DNA of 64,000 bases from Shinisaurus crocodilurus (GCA_021292165.1 CM037878.1:288038971-288102970); one strand, 5' to 3'. Shown: positions 20,227 to 30,140, counted from the stretch's first letter. The notes: a model not told the origin generated them from the letters alone. Program-made: numbers and translations.

Positions 20227-20561
20227 AGGTTCAGACAACACAATAACCCACACTCAAGCGTTGAGTATGGGTTGAGTGTGGAGTGGTTTGTTGTTGAACC
20301 GTGGGTTGTTGTTGAAACATGGGTTATCATGTTGCCTGAACTCAGCCAAGATAACAGACCATGGCTTGTTAACCATGAACAACCCATGTAGAGAACCCAT
20401 GGTTTGTTGTTGGGTTGTGAACTGTGGTCTGGTTAACATCTCGGCTGGGTTCAGACAACACGATAACCCACATTTTGACAGTGACACACAGTTCAACGAC
20501 AACCCACACTCAACTCATACTCAGCCCTTGAGTGTGGGTTATCATGTTCTCCGAACCCAGT
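20227..20561. mobile_element. dhG double-hairpin element, copy 2
   Basis: AGGTTCAGACAACACAATAACCC at the left, ATCATGTTCTCCGAACCC at the right, with a second GGCTGGGTTCAGACAACAC inside at about 20448, so the same two-hairpin plan as copy 1. Confidence 0.7.
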
Positions 20562-20626
20562 CTCAAGATTATAGATATAGATATAGTTTTATTCCTTGAA
20601 GTAGCGCAATACATTTTGGCCTTGTA

Positions 20627-20875
20627 CAGTAATACCTTGGATTGCAAGCATAATTCATTCCGGAACTGTGTTTGTAATCCAAAACACTCTTATATCAAAG
20701 CGAGTCTCTGGCGGGCGTGAGTGGGGCCGATTTCGGCCGCTTGAAGCGAGCGGTTACATCCCTACACTTGTCTTGCAAGACCTTGCTTGTTTATCAAGTA
20801 AATTTTTTTTAAAAAAAATTGCTTGTCTTGCAAAACGCTCTTAGACCAAGTTACTTGCAATCCAAGGTATTACTG
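20627..20875. mobile_element. marK mariner-like MITE
   Basis: Inverted ends CAGTAATACCTTGGATTGCAA / TTGCAATCCAAGGTATTACTG, flanked by TA on both sides (20625-20626, 20876-20877). Interior has no transposase. Confidence 0.88.
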
Positions 20876-20909
20876 TACCATATATTTGGACCTTCTTTAG
20901 GGATTAAGA

Positions 20910-21017
20910 TTTCTAAAAATTGCCTGCAGAGATCTCTGAAAAATGTCTCCAAGATGCCAGCTGCAGGATTCATCTTGGGGACATTTTTCAGAGATCTCTG
21001 CAGGCAATTTTTAGAAA
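20910..21017. repeat. Perfect 37-bp-arm hairpin
   Basis: Arms 20910-20946 and 20981-21017 are exact reverse complements (core GCAGAGATCTCTG). The loop also pairs through CCAAGATG / CATCTTGG. Could be a MITE or a transcribed hairpin. Confidence 0.85.
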
Positions 21018-21077
21018 TTGCCTTCAGAGATCTGGGCAAGTGTTAGGGTGGCCAGGTGCAGGGGAAGCGAGAGTGAC

Positions 21078-21260
21078 CCCTGTGTCAGCGGGTCTCCTTG
21101 TCCATTGCAGCTTCTATTCTGAGCTTTATAGGAGCTATCCTTGGTGCTCTGTGGCGGTGAACCCATTTTAGGAATGGAGTACAGCACCACGGGCAGCTCC
21201 TATAAAGCTCAGAATAACAGCTGCCATGGATAAGGAGCCCCACTGACACAGGAGTCACCA
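21078..21260. repeat. Inverted repeat, about 60-bp arms
   Basis: CCTGTGTCAGCGGG...CTGAGCTTTATAGGAGCT and AGCTCCTATAAAGCTCAG...CCACTGACACAGGAG face each other around a 45-bp loop. No target duplication identified. Confidence 0.75.
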
Positions 21261-21310
21261 GCCTCCCCTGGCCAGGCGTCCAACTTTACAGAGGGCAATC
21301 CTTTGTTTGA

Positions 21311-21467
21311 AGGTGTCCTCTATTTCAGTGTTCTCCAACCTTGGGTCCCCAGATGTTTTTGGCCTACAACTCCCAGCATGCCCCAGCCAGGCTGGGGCAT
21401 GCTGGGAGTTGTAGGCCAAAAACATCTGGGGACCCAAGTTTGGAGAACACTGAAATAGAGGACACCT
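21311..21467. repeat. 157-bp near-perfect palindrome built on hpA
   Basis: hpA spans 21326-21452. The palindrome continues 15 bp beyond each end: AGGTGTCCTCTATTT on the left, AAATAGAGGACACCT on the right. One mismatch in 78-bp arms, one-base centre at 21389. Flanks are inverted rather than direct, so there is no target duplication. Confidence 0.92.
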
Positions 21468-21474
21468 GCCCACT

Positions 21475-21690
21475 CCAAGTCTAGTTTAAAGTGAAAGAAG
21501 CATAAGGAAAGGCAGCACCAGGAGCCTTCAGGTTGCCCATCAAGAGTTCGCCCCTGGACTGCCCACAGGTCGCCTGGTCAATCTTTCTCACTCCGGTGAG
21601 AGGTACTGCATTTCTATTTAAATTATCGTAATCATTTCTAGATCTGCATTGATGCATATAAATCAGCATATGCAAATGCTATATGAATTG
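21475..21690 (-). repeat. repD element
   Basis: CAGGTTGCCCATC, GCCCACAGGTCGCCTGGTCAATC and GCATATGCAAATGC on the reverse strand relative to 10690-10985. Confidence 0.55.
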
Positions 21691-22549
21691 GTCTCTTCTT
21701 TTGTCCTCTTTTTTTGGTGTGGTGGTGTTGTATTGCCTCTTTTTAAGTGATGGGTAAGTGGCCATTCTAGCAAGTGTGGGCTAGGCACGATCATATTTAA
21801 TAATTTCCCGGACTCTTTTTTACCATGACAGCAGTAAATGCAAATACGATGCACTTTGCTTCCAGCGCGGGTCAAGGCATGGACTTTTTTTTTTTTTAAT
21901 CAGAGATTTCCAAATGTATATATAAACCTATCCATCCTTGATTTTCCATAGTTGGCCGACCCACGTTCCACAAGAGCACACTGGAACGTTCTAATCAGAG
22001 AGAACAAGTCAGCTAATCCTCCCGCTGCATTAATTGGCCTGTAAGGAGACAGATTACGAAACCTGCGTCAAGTAGCACATTTTGTCTTGTCTGCTTCACA
22101 GGCAGTTTTTTTTTTTTTTCTTTCCCCCCTTTTTTCGCAAGGTGCCTCTGCTGATCCAGCGGACAGACCAAAGCGCAAGGCTATATGCGCAAGGCCCACG
22201 AGGGGCTGCGCACACGTACACGCATATACCCGTGCTATGCAGTAGGAGCTTTTAAGTGTTCGGTGTCGCGTGAACGAGATTGCTTTTTTTCTGGCAGGGT
22301 TCCTGCACTGTTAATAATTGCGTGACAGGCAGAAATATATCTGGTGGAGCAATATCTCTATTGCTCCGTCCGCGCATGAAGAACAGGCACGCCCTTTTGA
22401 AATTCTCCGTGTGGCACTGCTGTTGAGAAGGTGCGAGCGCATTGCCGGGGGGGGTGGAGGGAAGCTGGCAAATTTCTTATCACCTAGCACTGGAAGTGGG
22501 GTGTCCCCTTTTTCCCCTGGAAGGGTGAAAAGCGGAACAGTTTGGAATT
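21691..22549. other. Unassigned; possibly conserved non-coding core
   Basis: No repeat family. 21940-22110 is balanced in composition, non-repetitive, with homeodomain-type words (TTAATTGG, CTAATC). No ORF. Candidate regulatory DNA by impression only. Confidence 0.3.
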
Positions 22550-22557
22550 CAATAGGT

Positions 22558-22692
22558 CAGTGTTCTCCAACCTTGGGTCCCCAGATGTTTTTGGCCTACA
22601 ACTCCCAGTATGCCCCAGCCAGCATAGCTGGCTGGGGCATGCTGGGAGTTGTAGGCCAAAAACATCTGGGGACCCAAGGTTGGAGAACACTG
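22558..22692. mobile_element. hpA hairpin MITE
   Basis: 135 bp, duplication CAATAGGT (22550-22557, 22693-22700). Single arm difference (CCAGTATGCC / GGCATGCTGG). Confidence 0.92.
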
Positions 22693-22700
22693 CAATAGGT

Positions 22701-23138
22701 GTTGGTGGATTGGAAACGCCCACAGGAGCAATGATCTTTCCATTTTATAAAACGGTTCTCAGCATACTAAGGCGCTGTGTTGTTACTGTTGTGAAGCTAT
22801 TCCCCACTGCGGCGTATGTTTTGGCCTGTGAAACGTCTGCTTGCCAGGCCGCTGCGAAAAGCACAGGAGAGCCTCACCAGAAGAGGGCAGGAGGTGACAA
22901 CCGTCCCAGTTTTCAATGTGGTGCATTTGGTCAAATAACTCTTTCAGCGCTTCTTCTTTCATCCACTGTATCAGTCAGGTGGCGTTAATGGGGTTGCTCT
23001 AGCTACATCAACGGGGGCATTAAATGACATTCAGCGGTTATAATTCGTTGGCTTCCTATAAAAAAAAAAATCTGTTCTGAATTAGCATACGTTCTGACTT
23101 TGCAAATATTTGCATATCGTCGAGGGCCGGTGGTTAGA
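22701..23138. other. Unassigned, 0.44 kb
   Basis: No family or exon recognised. Confidence 0.3.
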
Positions 23139-23285
23139 GCAACCTTCCCCAGTGTGGTGGTGCTCTCTCAATGTTTGGGGCTACAACAACTTCCATCATC
23201 CCTGACCATTAGCCACGCTAGCTGGGGCTGATGGGGGTTGTATTGCAAAACGTCGGGAGGGCTCCACACATCAGGGAAGGCTGGG
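23139..23285. mobile_element. hpC-related hairpin MITE
   Basis: CCTTCCCCAGTGTGGTGG...CAGGGAAGGCTGGG with inner ATCATCCCTGACC and CTGATGGGGGTTG; decayed arms. Confidence 0.65.
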
Positions 23286-24090
23286 TTAGAGTGTGTGTCG
23301 GGCCAGGACGGCTCAGGTCTCCACCCAGCTGTGAAGCAAACTGGATGACCTTGGCCAAGTCATCACCTCCCAGCGTAGCCTGCTTCACAGGGTTGTTGTG
23401 AGGATTAAAAGGGGGAAGGGAAAAGAACTATGTACCAGGGATGGGGACTCGGACTCGAGGACTCGACTCGTGAGGCGGACTGAGTCCCCCCTCGGACTCG
23501 ACTCGGACTCGAGTCCCAATATTTTTAATGGGACTCGAGACTCGACTCGGGACTCGAGACCAAGGACTCTTCAACATCCCTGGGCTGTGCCAGAAGGAGT
23601 GGAGAGAAGTGCGATCGCCAGCGAAGATTTTATTTTTTAAAATCATTTTCCTAAAATGCAACCTTTCAGACATTTTGGGTTTGGCTGCCTCTGCCTGCCT
23701 GCTTTGGGGTTCCCTGCCTCCTCTGCCTGGCTGGTTATTTTGGGATTGGCTGACAGGCCTGTTCTTGTCAAAATCAGTGGCAGAGTTTTGAGATAAAAAG
23801 GCACACTTGTGCCTAGAATTTATTTAAGCCACACATCTGAAGTAGCCTTATTTTGTTGGGGGAAAACCCCATTGATTGTAATAGGGACTCGTGGAGTCAG
23901 TTTTGGGAGTGACTCGGGACTTGGGACTCGGGAGTCACCATTTTGGACCAAGGACTCGGACTCGGACTCGAGACTCGGGTCCAAAGACTCGGGACTCGAC
24001 TCGGGACTCGAGACCAAGGACTCTTCAACATCCCTGTGCTATGTACCACCCTGAGCTTCTTGGAAGAAGGGTGAGATAAGGGCTGGCACA
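23286..24090 (+). mobile_element. Sauria-type SINE split by a hAT
   Basis: Left part ends GAACTATGTAC at 23435 and right part resumes CTATGTACCACCCTGAGC at 24039. The interruption is the GACTCG element. Confidence 0.7.
23436..24036. mobile_element. hAT-like element with GACTCG arrays
   Basis: Ends CAGGGATG / CATCCCTG; host word CTATGTAC repeats on both sides (23428-23435, 24039-24046), offset by two extra bases on the right. Two blocks of degenerate GACTCG repeats (23441-23565, 23884-24016). The right-end motif GACTCTTCAACATCCCTG occurs twice (to 23581 and 24036), so the element may be a dimer. Confidence 0.75.
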
Positions 24091-25539
24091 AGACCTTTTG
24101 CTGCATGAAAAATGGGAGAGGCAGTGCAGCGTAGTGGTGAGAGTGTTGGACTGGGGCTTCCGTACCTAGCACTGCCCCTAAAGCAGCCTTAAAACACTTT
24201 AAAAGGTACAATTTTAGGCAGGAAAAAAAAGGCCTATAACTCCCAGCATGCCCAGGATGCTGGGAGTTGTAGGCCTTTCTTTCTTTCTAAACGTGCATAG
24301 GGCTGTGCCCTAAATATACGTAGGTATTGCCCCAAGGTGCATCAGAGACTGGTAGGCATCATGGTAAACAGGTGCAACTGGGAGCAAATGTAGTTTCCAT
24401 TTAGTGAATGACAAAAGCAACTGTAGAAAAAAAAAAAAAAAGGAAACAAAAACTATCGAGGGATTTAAACTCTGCTTCGCTGGGGATTAAATCAGCAGGT
24501 AAACAGGATGCAGAAAGAGAACATCCTTTCTCCGCTTTCTGAAAAGCCATTTCTAATTCCCTGTTACATAAATGCCAGCAATCCCAGGGCTTCCACTGCC
24601 TACCAACCCCGCCATCCCTCTGTATTCCTTTTCTTCCCCCCCCCCCCCGCCTTTCACAGCCGCGGAATGGATGTCAGCAGAAATATAATTCCTTTAATGA
24701 ACGTGCGGAGATGCATCAGCTGACAGGGGGGGGTGACTCGGCAAAGTCTCGCAGGTCACCGGGGGTCAAACTCCGCAGCGGCGGGCGGATGTATAATCCT
24801 GTCCTTTTATAGGACAAGAGAAGCAGCGGCCAAAGCGTGTTCTGGGTGTGCGTGCACACCACCGAGGAAGGAAGGGTCTTCTTCTCTCCCAAAAGAACTT
24901 CTGCAAAAAAAATAATAATAATTGAGGTGTGGGTATGGGAGATGCTGGAGGGGGGGGGGGGCGGGAGGGAAACAATGCTCTTTGCGTTGGTTCAGAGTGC
25001 TGCATGGCTCTAAGCCTGGAAGGCAGACAATTAATGTGACCTGTCTGTCTGTGTGTAATTGCCAACCTCGTCCAGCATGTGTTTAATTAGAGAGTAGCTT
25101 TTCTGTTTCTGGCTGGAAGCTTTAGCAGCCAGCCAGGGCTGTAAAAGACCCGGACGCCCTGCTTGAACGGTTACGTAAGCTTAGGGGAGAGAGAAGGATG
25201 AGAGCTGGCAATCGGATGCAAAAGCCAAGCTTGAAATGAGCCATCCTGTGTGACCTGTGCTTGTCACAACGACCCCGTTGTCACACAAAGACTTTGCAAA
25301 ACCAGAGCAAAATAGCCAGCGACTGACAGGAGGCCGAGAAATATCAAACAGTGCCAGTAGGGATGTGGATTCTCTGCAACGTAGGCTTTCTACCACCCTC
25401 TTTCGGAGTCTGAAATGTTAGTGGCTTTACTGCATTGCTCTGATTCCATATAGCTTTGATTTCAGGGATCAGATATATGCCATTTCAGAAATCGGGAGAA
25501 ATGAAAAGGGATTAAAAACGGCAACCTGATGTGTATTTT
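24091..25539. other. Mostly unassigned, 1.4 kb
   Basis: A Sauria SINE head scrap (24118-24160) and a palindromic CTCCCAGCATGCCCAGGATGC piece near 24240. The rest (24340-25540) lacks a known family; 24655-24725 and 25060-25200 look unique. Homopolymers at 24420-24440, 24638-24649 and 24951-24961. Confidence 0.35.
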
Positions 25540-26127
25540 TCAACGTCACCCACGGAAAGCAAATCAGATGCGTTCAAAAATTGTCCTAGAACATCCCCGC
25601 CCCAATAAAAGATTATATGACCTACTTAACTCAAGATCCTCAATATGGAGGCAGACGCTGCTGTTCTTTGGGCCGGCCCCGCCTAGCCATACTCCACTAA
25701 GTGCTCTGCCTCGGCTGTTCCTTAAAATGGTGGTGCAGGATTGCACCTTCCCTCCGGCCCAATCTATATTTCGCATTTGTTTGCAGGCATCGTATTCCAC
25801 TTTATCACACATAGTCTCAAGGTGTCTTTACAATGCCGAGGCCTGCCTAGTGCCAATGCTACCGGCTTTTCGGCGCCCTTCTCCCAGGCATTTAACACTG
25901 AATGGCATTTAACAGGTCTAGTCTTGTATTTTTTTAAAAATTGTTTAAGCTGTTGTTAAATTGTTTTTAAATTTTGTATACTGGAAAAACTTTATCTCGT
26001 TTTTACTGTATTGTGGTTCGTGTTTTTATGAACTGTTGTGAACCACCCAAAGCGCTTTGGCTATTGGGTGGAATAGAAATGAAATGAAATGAAATGAAAT
26101 AAATAAATAAATAAATAACAACACCAC
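25540..26127 (+). mobile_element. LINE 3' end, clade uncertain
   Basis: Ends with GAACTGTTGTGAACCACCC, GGGTGGAATAGAAATG and a GAAAT/AAATA array, the style of L2-type tails. The upstream 127-codon frame may be a degraded ORF2 end but has no motif I can name. Confidence 0.5.
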
Positions 26128-26345
26128 ATTCAAAACAGAATTTGAAAAAAAATAAGGAACAGTAAAAACAACAGCATTAAAGCAGCAGGAAAAATAAAAA
26201 TGCAGCCGGTAAAACCTCTCCTATGGCTAGAGATGTCGCAGAAATCCATAACGCATTCAGATGAGCTCGGACTGTCCTCTGTAAAGTAGACCCACCTAGT
26301 TGGCCAAAACAATGCCTCACCACCCCGCCCGGAGGAGGGGCCAGG

Positions 26346-26511
26346 CAGGACCGGTGCAAGGCAGTTTGGTGCCCTAGGCAAGATCAGATATTTAGCGCCC
26401 CCCCTTCCCACTTGAGAGCGCTGTATTTTTTTTCCAAGGCGTTTCTGGTGCCCCCTTTAGCCCTGCGCCCTAGGCGGCTGCCTAGTTGGCCTAATGGTAG
26501 CACCGGCCCTG
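26346..26511. mobile_element. hatF MITE, short form
   Basis: Ends CAGGACCGGTGC / GCACCGGCCCTG, duplication GGGCCAGG (26338-26345, 26512-26519). Confidence 0.88.
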
Positions 26512-26644
26512 GGGCCAGGGTGGGCTGCTCTGGGCCTTTGATTTGGCTGCAAGTAGAAGTCTCCACATGCTCACACAAGGAGACGCGATGCAGTTGTGGG
26601 GACATCTTCAGGCTGTACCCGGCTCCTGCAACAGGCCTCTGCAC

Positions 26645-26868
26645 CCACGTTTATTTATTCACTGATTCCATCCCACCTTTTTCTCTCTTCCAACGAATCC
26701 AAGGTGACTTACATGGTCCTCCTCGAGTCCTCTCCATTTTATCCTCACAACAACCCTGTGAGGTAGGTGAGGCTGAGAGTCAGTGACGGGCCCAAAGTCA
26801 CCCGGTGCACCTCATGGCGGAGTGTGGACTAGAACCCGCATCTCCCCAGTTCCAGTCCGACACTCTAA
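26645..26868 (-). mobile_element. Sauria-type SINE
   Basis: TTTATTTATTCACTG to CCAGTCCGACACTCTAAC; the head is cut by the following MITE. Confidence 0.8.
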
Positions 26869-26870
26869 CT

Positions 26871-27010
26871 CAGTGTTCCCCAACCTTGGGCCCCCAGATG
26901 TTGCTGGCCTACAGCTCCCAGCATACCCAGCCAGCATGGCTAATGGCAAGGGATTCTGGGAGCTGTAGTCCAGCAACATCTGGGGACCCAAGGTTGGGGA
27001 GGGAGCCCTG
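26871..27010. mobile_element. hpA/hpB hybrid MITE
   Basis: Left end CAGTGTTCCCC is hpA-like, right end GAGCCCTG is hpB-like, interior hpB. No duplication, but the right flank CTTTAGAGCATATG is the same as beside the hpB at 35352. Confidence 0.8.
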
Positions 27011-27130
27011 CTTTAGAGCATATGCAAATTAGCATATGCAAATTTGTTCTTGTTTTTGTTTTGTTTTTTGCCCTGTGGGACCTGAGCCCCAGATCTTCTC
27101 CGTACCTAGCACCACTGGGTGGGGGCTGGA
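27011..27130 (+). repeat. Flank shared with 35261-35351
   Basis: CTTTAGAGCATATGCAAAT to GAGCCCCAGATCTTC and CCTAGCA matches, in inverse orientation, the sequence left of 35352. Confidence 0.7.
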
Positions 27131-27339
27131 GGGAAGAGCGGCCATTCACCCCTGCACATGGGCAAGTCGCAAGCCCTGCCAACAACAAAGAAAAGATGGG
27201 GTGAAGTCGGAGCGTGACACATCCCTGACACGATGTCATGGGTGCGGACACGCCCCCTGATGTCATCTGGCCTGCGGGGTGGGGGCCAATCCAGCCCTCC
27301 ATCCCAAAACAGTTCTGCACCCCGGTCTAGAGAGACGTA
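27131..27339. other. Unassigned
   Basis: No family recognised. Confidence 0.3.
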
Positions 27340-27511
27340 CCCGTATTTTTCCGTGTATAAGACGCCCCCATGTATAAGACGCCCCCCACACTGGGCAGTT
27401 TCGCAACCGTGCGGTTCTCTCCTTGGCTTACTTCCGTGTATAAGACGACCCTCAATTTTTAGTCTAACAATTTTAGGGGAAAAGTATAGTCTTATACATG
27501 GAAAAATGCTG
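27340..27511. mobile_element. marN mariner-like MITE
   Basis: CCGTATTTTTCCGTGTATAAGAC at the left, CTTATACATGGAAAAATGCTG at the right, TA flanks at 27338-27339 and 27512-27513. Confidence 0.85.
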
Positions 27512-27513
27512 TA

Positions 27514-27829
27514 TCCCCACTCCTGGTTTGTGGTGGGAAACATGAGTTTACGAATTCCAGAATGGGGGCCTGAATTGTACTCCTATGAGTGCGAGTAAAA
27601 ACTGTGGTATCAGACCACAGATCGTGGTCCCAGGTTCAATCTTTAGTTATCTTGCATCTTTAGTTATCTTGAAGAGCATGGGTAATTAATCGGAAAGAAC
27701 GTAATTAGGAGAGTTAATTGGGAAGAACATAATTAGGCGGTGATTAATTAATTAATTAATTAATTAATTAGGACGACTGTAAGAAGCTGCCCATCTACTG
27801 AGCGTGACCACGGGTGGTCCACCTAGCCC
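27514..27829. other. AT-rich, (TTAA)n
   Basis: ATTAATTAATTAATTA array at about 27742-27771, preceded by duplicated TTTAGTTATCTTG words. Nothing else. Confidence 0.5.
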
Positions 27830-27955
27830 AGGCGCGGGGGAGTGTGCGGCCCTCCCAGATGTTGTCGGAATGCAACTCCCAGCAATCCCTCAACATTGGC
27901 TCTGCTGGCCAGGGGCTGTCATCCAGCCACATCTGGAAGGCCACACGTTCCCCGA
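27830..27955. mobile_element. hpC-like hairpin
   Basis: GGCCCTCCCAGATGTTGTC and GCCACATCTGGAAGGCC arms around GCTCTGCTGGCC. Confidence 0.65.
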
Positions 27956-27961
27956 TTCTCT

Positions 27962-28510
27962 GATCAAGCCTGATATTGTCCACACTGACTGGCAGGGGTC
28001 GTTCCCGGTCTCACCTGGAGATGTTGAGCAGGGCCAGCTCCTGGTTTCCGGGGGGGCCTTGAGCAAGACACCCTCCCCGGGGGGCCCTCCCTGAGTGAGT
28101 CTGCCTTCTCACCGCCACGGTCACCAGCTGCTCTTCCTCCTCCCCCTCCTCCTCCTCCTCCCCCTCCTCCTACTCCTCCTCCTACTCCTCCTACTCCTCC
28201 TGGCTCCCACTTGCTAGCTTGGCAGGCAGAGCGCCAGGGAGCAAGCGGGCTGCGGCATTCCCTGCTCCTCCTCCTCGCCACCACCGTCGTCCGGGCCAGA
28301 GCGAGGGGCAGGGGAACAAGCAGGTTGCAAGGGCAAAGTGGCGGAGCAAGACCAGGAGACTCCTGTCAGCGGGCCCCTGCCGGGATGTGGGCCCTCGGCG
28401 GCTGCCCAGCCATGCCTACCCGTGACGCCAGCCCTGATGCCGCGGATTGGACCCGGGACCTTTGGCATGCAAAAGCAGGCACTCTCCCACCACGGAGCTA
28501 CGGGCTTTTC
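27962..28510 (-). mobile_element. tRNA-SINE split by a hAT-like insert
   Basis: Tail part 27962-28028 (CACACTGACTGGCAG, TCACCTGGAGATG) and tRNA-like head 28437-28510 (GGATTGGACCCGGGACC). Between them a CAGGGCCAGC...GCCAGCCCTG element (28029-28436) with a (CCT)n region. The flanks share 5 of 8 bases. Confidence 0.65.
28029..28436. mobile_element. hAT-like insert, (CCT)n inside
   Basis: Inverted ends CAGGGCC / AGCCCTG; the right part (GCAGGTTGCAAGGGC, GCCCAGCCATGCCTACC) recurs inverted at 42996-43185. Microsatellite at about 28134-28200. Confidence 0.6.
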
Positions 28511-28536
28511 TCCAAAGGTTCAGATAGGCTAGCGAT

Positions 28537-29628
28537 CAGGGCCGGTGCTACCATTAGGCCAACTAGGCGGCTGCCTAGGGCGCATGGCTAAACGGGGCGC
28601 AGAAACCACACCAAATCAGAAGCCTCCCTGGTTTTTCCCCTTTTGCTTCGCTTCTTTCTCTCTCCGTGTGCCGGTCTCTTCTTCTGTTTTTGTTGTCCCC
28701 AGGCTTGCTTTCTCTTTCTGTCTTTCTTTCTTTCTTCCCCCCCCCTCTCTCCCCCTCCTCCTTTTCTTTCCCCGCTGCGGCTACTTCGGCTCTCTCCTTT
28801 TTTTCGCCGTCCTCCTGCTGCCGCTGCTGCCGCTGCCGCTTGCCCGAGCCTTATGCCGCTCCTGTTTCTTTCGCAAGTGGGTCTCTTTAGCAAAGCTGCT
28901 TTCTCGTACAGCACATGGGGCGATAAGGGGAGGAGAAGAGGGGGGGCGGTTAGGGAGGGAGGCGGAGGCAGCACTGGAGGAGGTGGGGGGGTGGGGGGGG
29001 AGGGAGGCAGAAAGAGAGAGGGGGGTAACCAGAGTGAACTCTCCCCAAGCTGAGGAGCCCCCACCCCTAGCCAGGGAGAATGATAAAAGGAGTGGGGGTG
29101 GGGGGGGAGGAAGGGGGGCTGGGGGAGCAAAAATAATAATAATAATAATAAATTTTTATTTAATAATAAATATCAGAAGCAAAAAATTTACAAGAATTTT
29201 GCATGCACGCGAAAGTAGAAATTGGAGAGGGTGGGGGGAAGAGGAGCTTGCAGGAGAGGAGATTGGGTGGGGGGGAGGAGGAGAGATAAATTTTGCACAT
29301 ACACACAAAAAAGAAGGTAAAGGGGGAGGGGGACAAAAAGAAGAGAGAGAGAGAGAGAACGAAAGAGAGAGAAGGGGTAAGAAAAGAAAAGGAGAGTGGG
29401 GGGAGGAGAAAGAGAGGGAAGACAGACCAGAGAATCCCAGTGATCAAATATGCTAAGGAGGAGGATAATAATTTATTATGATAATAATTTTTTTAGGTTT
29501 TGCCAATTGACTTTTATTTCATAATGGGCATAGGGCTGGAGGGAGGGAGGGCTCAAGTGGGAAGCGGGGGGGGGGGCGCTAAATATCTGATCTTGCCTAG
29601 GGCACCAAACTGCCTTGCACCGGCCCTG
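28537..29628 (-). mobile_element. hatF, 1.09-kb long form
   Basis: Ends CAGGGCCGGTGC / GCACCGGCCCTG, exact duplication CTAGCGAT (28529-28536, 29629-29636). The two short hatF copies look like internal deletions of it. The + strand is pyrimidine-rich at about 28640-28830 and purine-rich at about 28920-29450. The 303-codon frame across it is low-complexity and not a transposase. Confidence 0.85.
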
Positions 29629-29636
29629 CTAGCGAT

Positions 29637-29989
29637 GGGGGAAACTTTTTGCTGCCCCGAGAGGCCACCACGGCGAGCTGCTGCTGGTCAGGGAGAGTAA
29701 CCGCCAGGCAGATGATCTGGCTTATGATCAGGCAGCTTCCTATCTTCCCGTGTCGCTCATCGAGTCGCTGCAGCCGATCCCAGCCCCCTGGCAAGTGCGG
29801 CTGTAGAAATGTCTGCACTTGTTGCAGCCACGTTCGTCACTTACATTCATACATCATTCCCCCTTCACAAGGCTCTTGCGTGCGCCCATTTCAAAGGCCG
29901 ACAGGCGACCGCCTGAGAAATGGGCTGGTTGTTGCTCGCCACCTACTGGGGGCCGTATGTTACTGCTCTGAGAATTGTCAGCCACGGCG
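29637..29989. other. tRNA-SINE tail scrap and unassigned
   Basis: GAGCTGCTGCTGGTCAG to AGGCAGCTTCCTATC (29674-29744) fits a + strand tRNA-SINE tail. The rest is unassigned. Confidence 0.5.
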
Positions 29990-29997
29990 CTCAGGAT

Positions 29998-30132
29998 CAG
30001 TGTTCTCCAACCTTGGGTCCTCAGATGTTTTTGGCCTACAACTCCCAGCATGCCCCAGCCAGCATAGCTGGCTGGGGCATGCTGGGAGTTGTAGGCCAAA
30101 AACATCTGAGGACCCAAGGTTGGAGAACACTG
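29998..30132. mobile_element. hpA hairpin MITE
   Basis: 135 bp, duplication CTCAGGAT (29990-29997, 30133-30140). Both arms carry the same change: CTCAGATG left, CATCTGAG right, where other copies have CCCAGATG / CATCTGGG. Confidence 0.93.
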
Positions 30133-30140
30133 CTCAGGAT

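Noticed and set aside
23441..24016. CRISPR array suggested by regular GACTCG repeats
   Set aside because: Repeats are short, irregular and without unique spacers, in a vertebrate transposon context.
28545..29456. 303-codon + strand frame inside hatF
   Set aside because: Encodes long Phe/Leu/Pro then Glu/Arg/Gly low-complexity tracts produced by the pyrimidine and purine runs; no hAT transposase motif.
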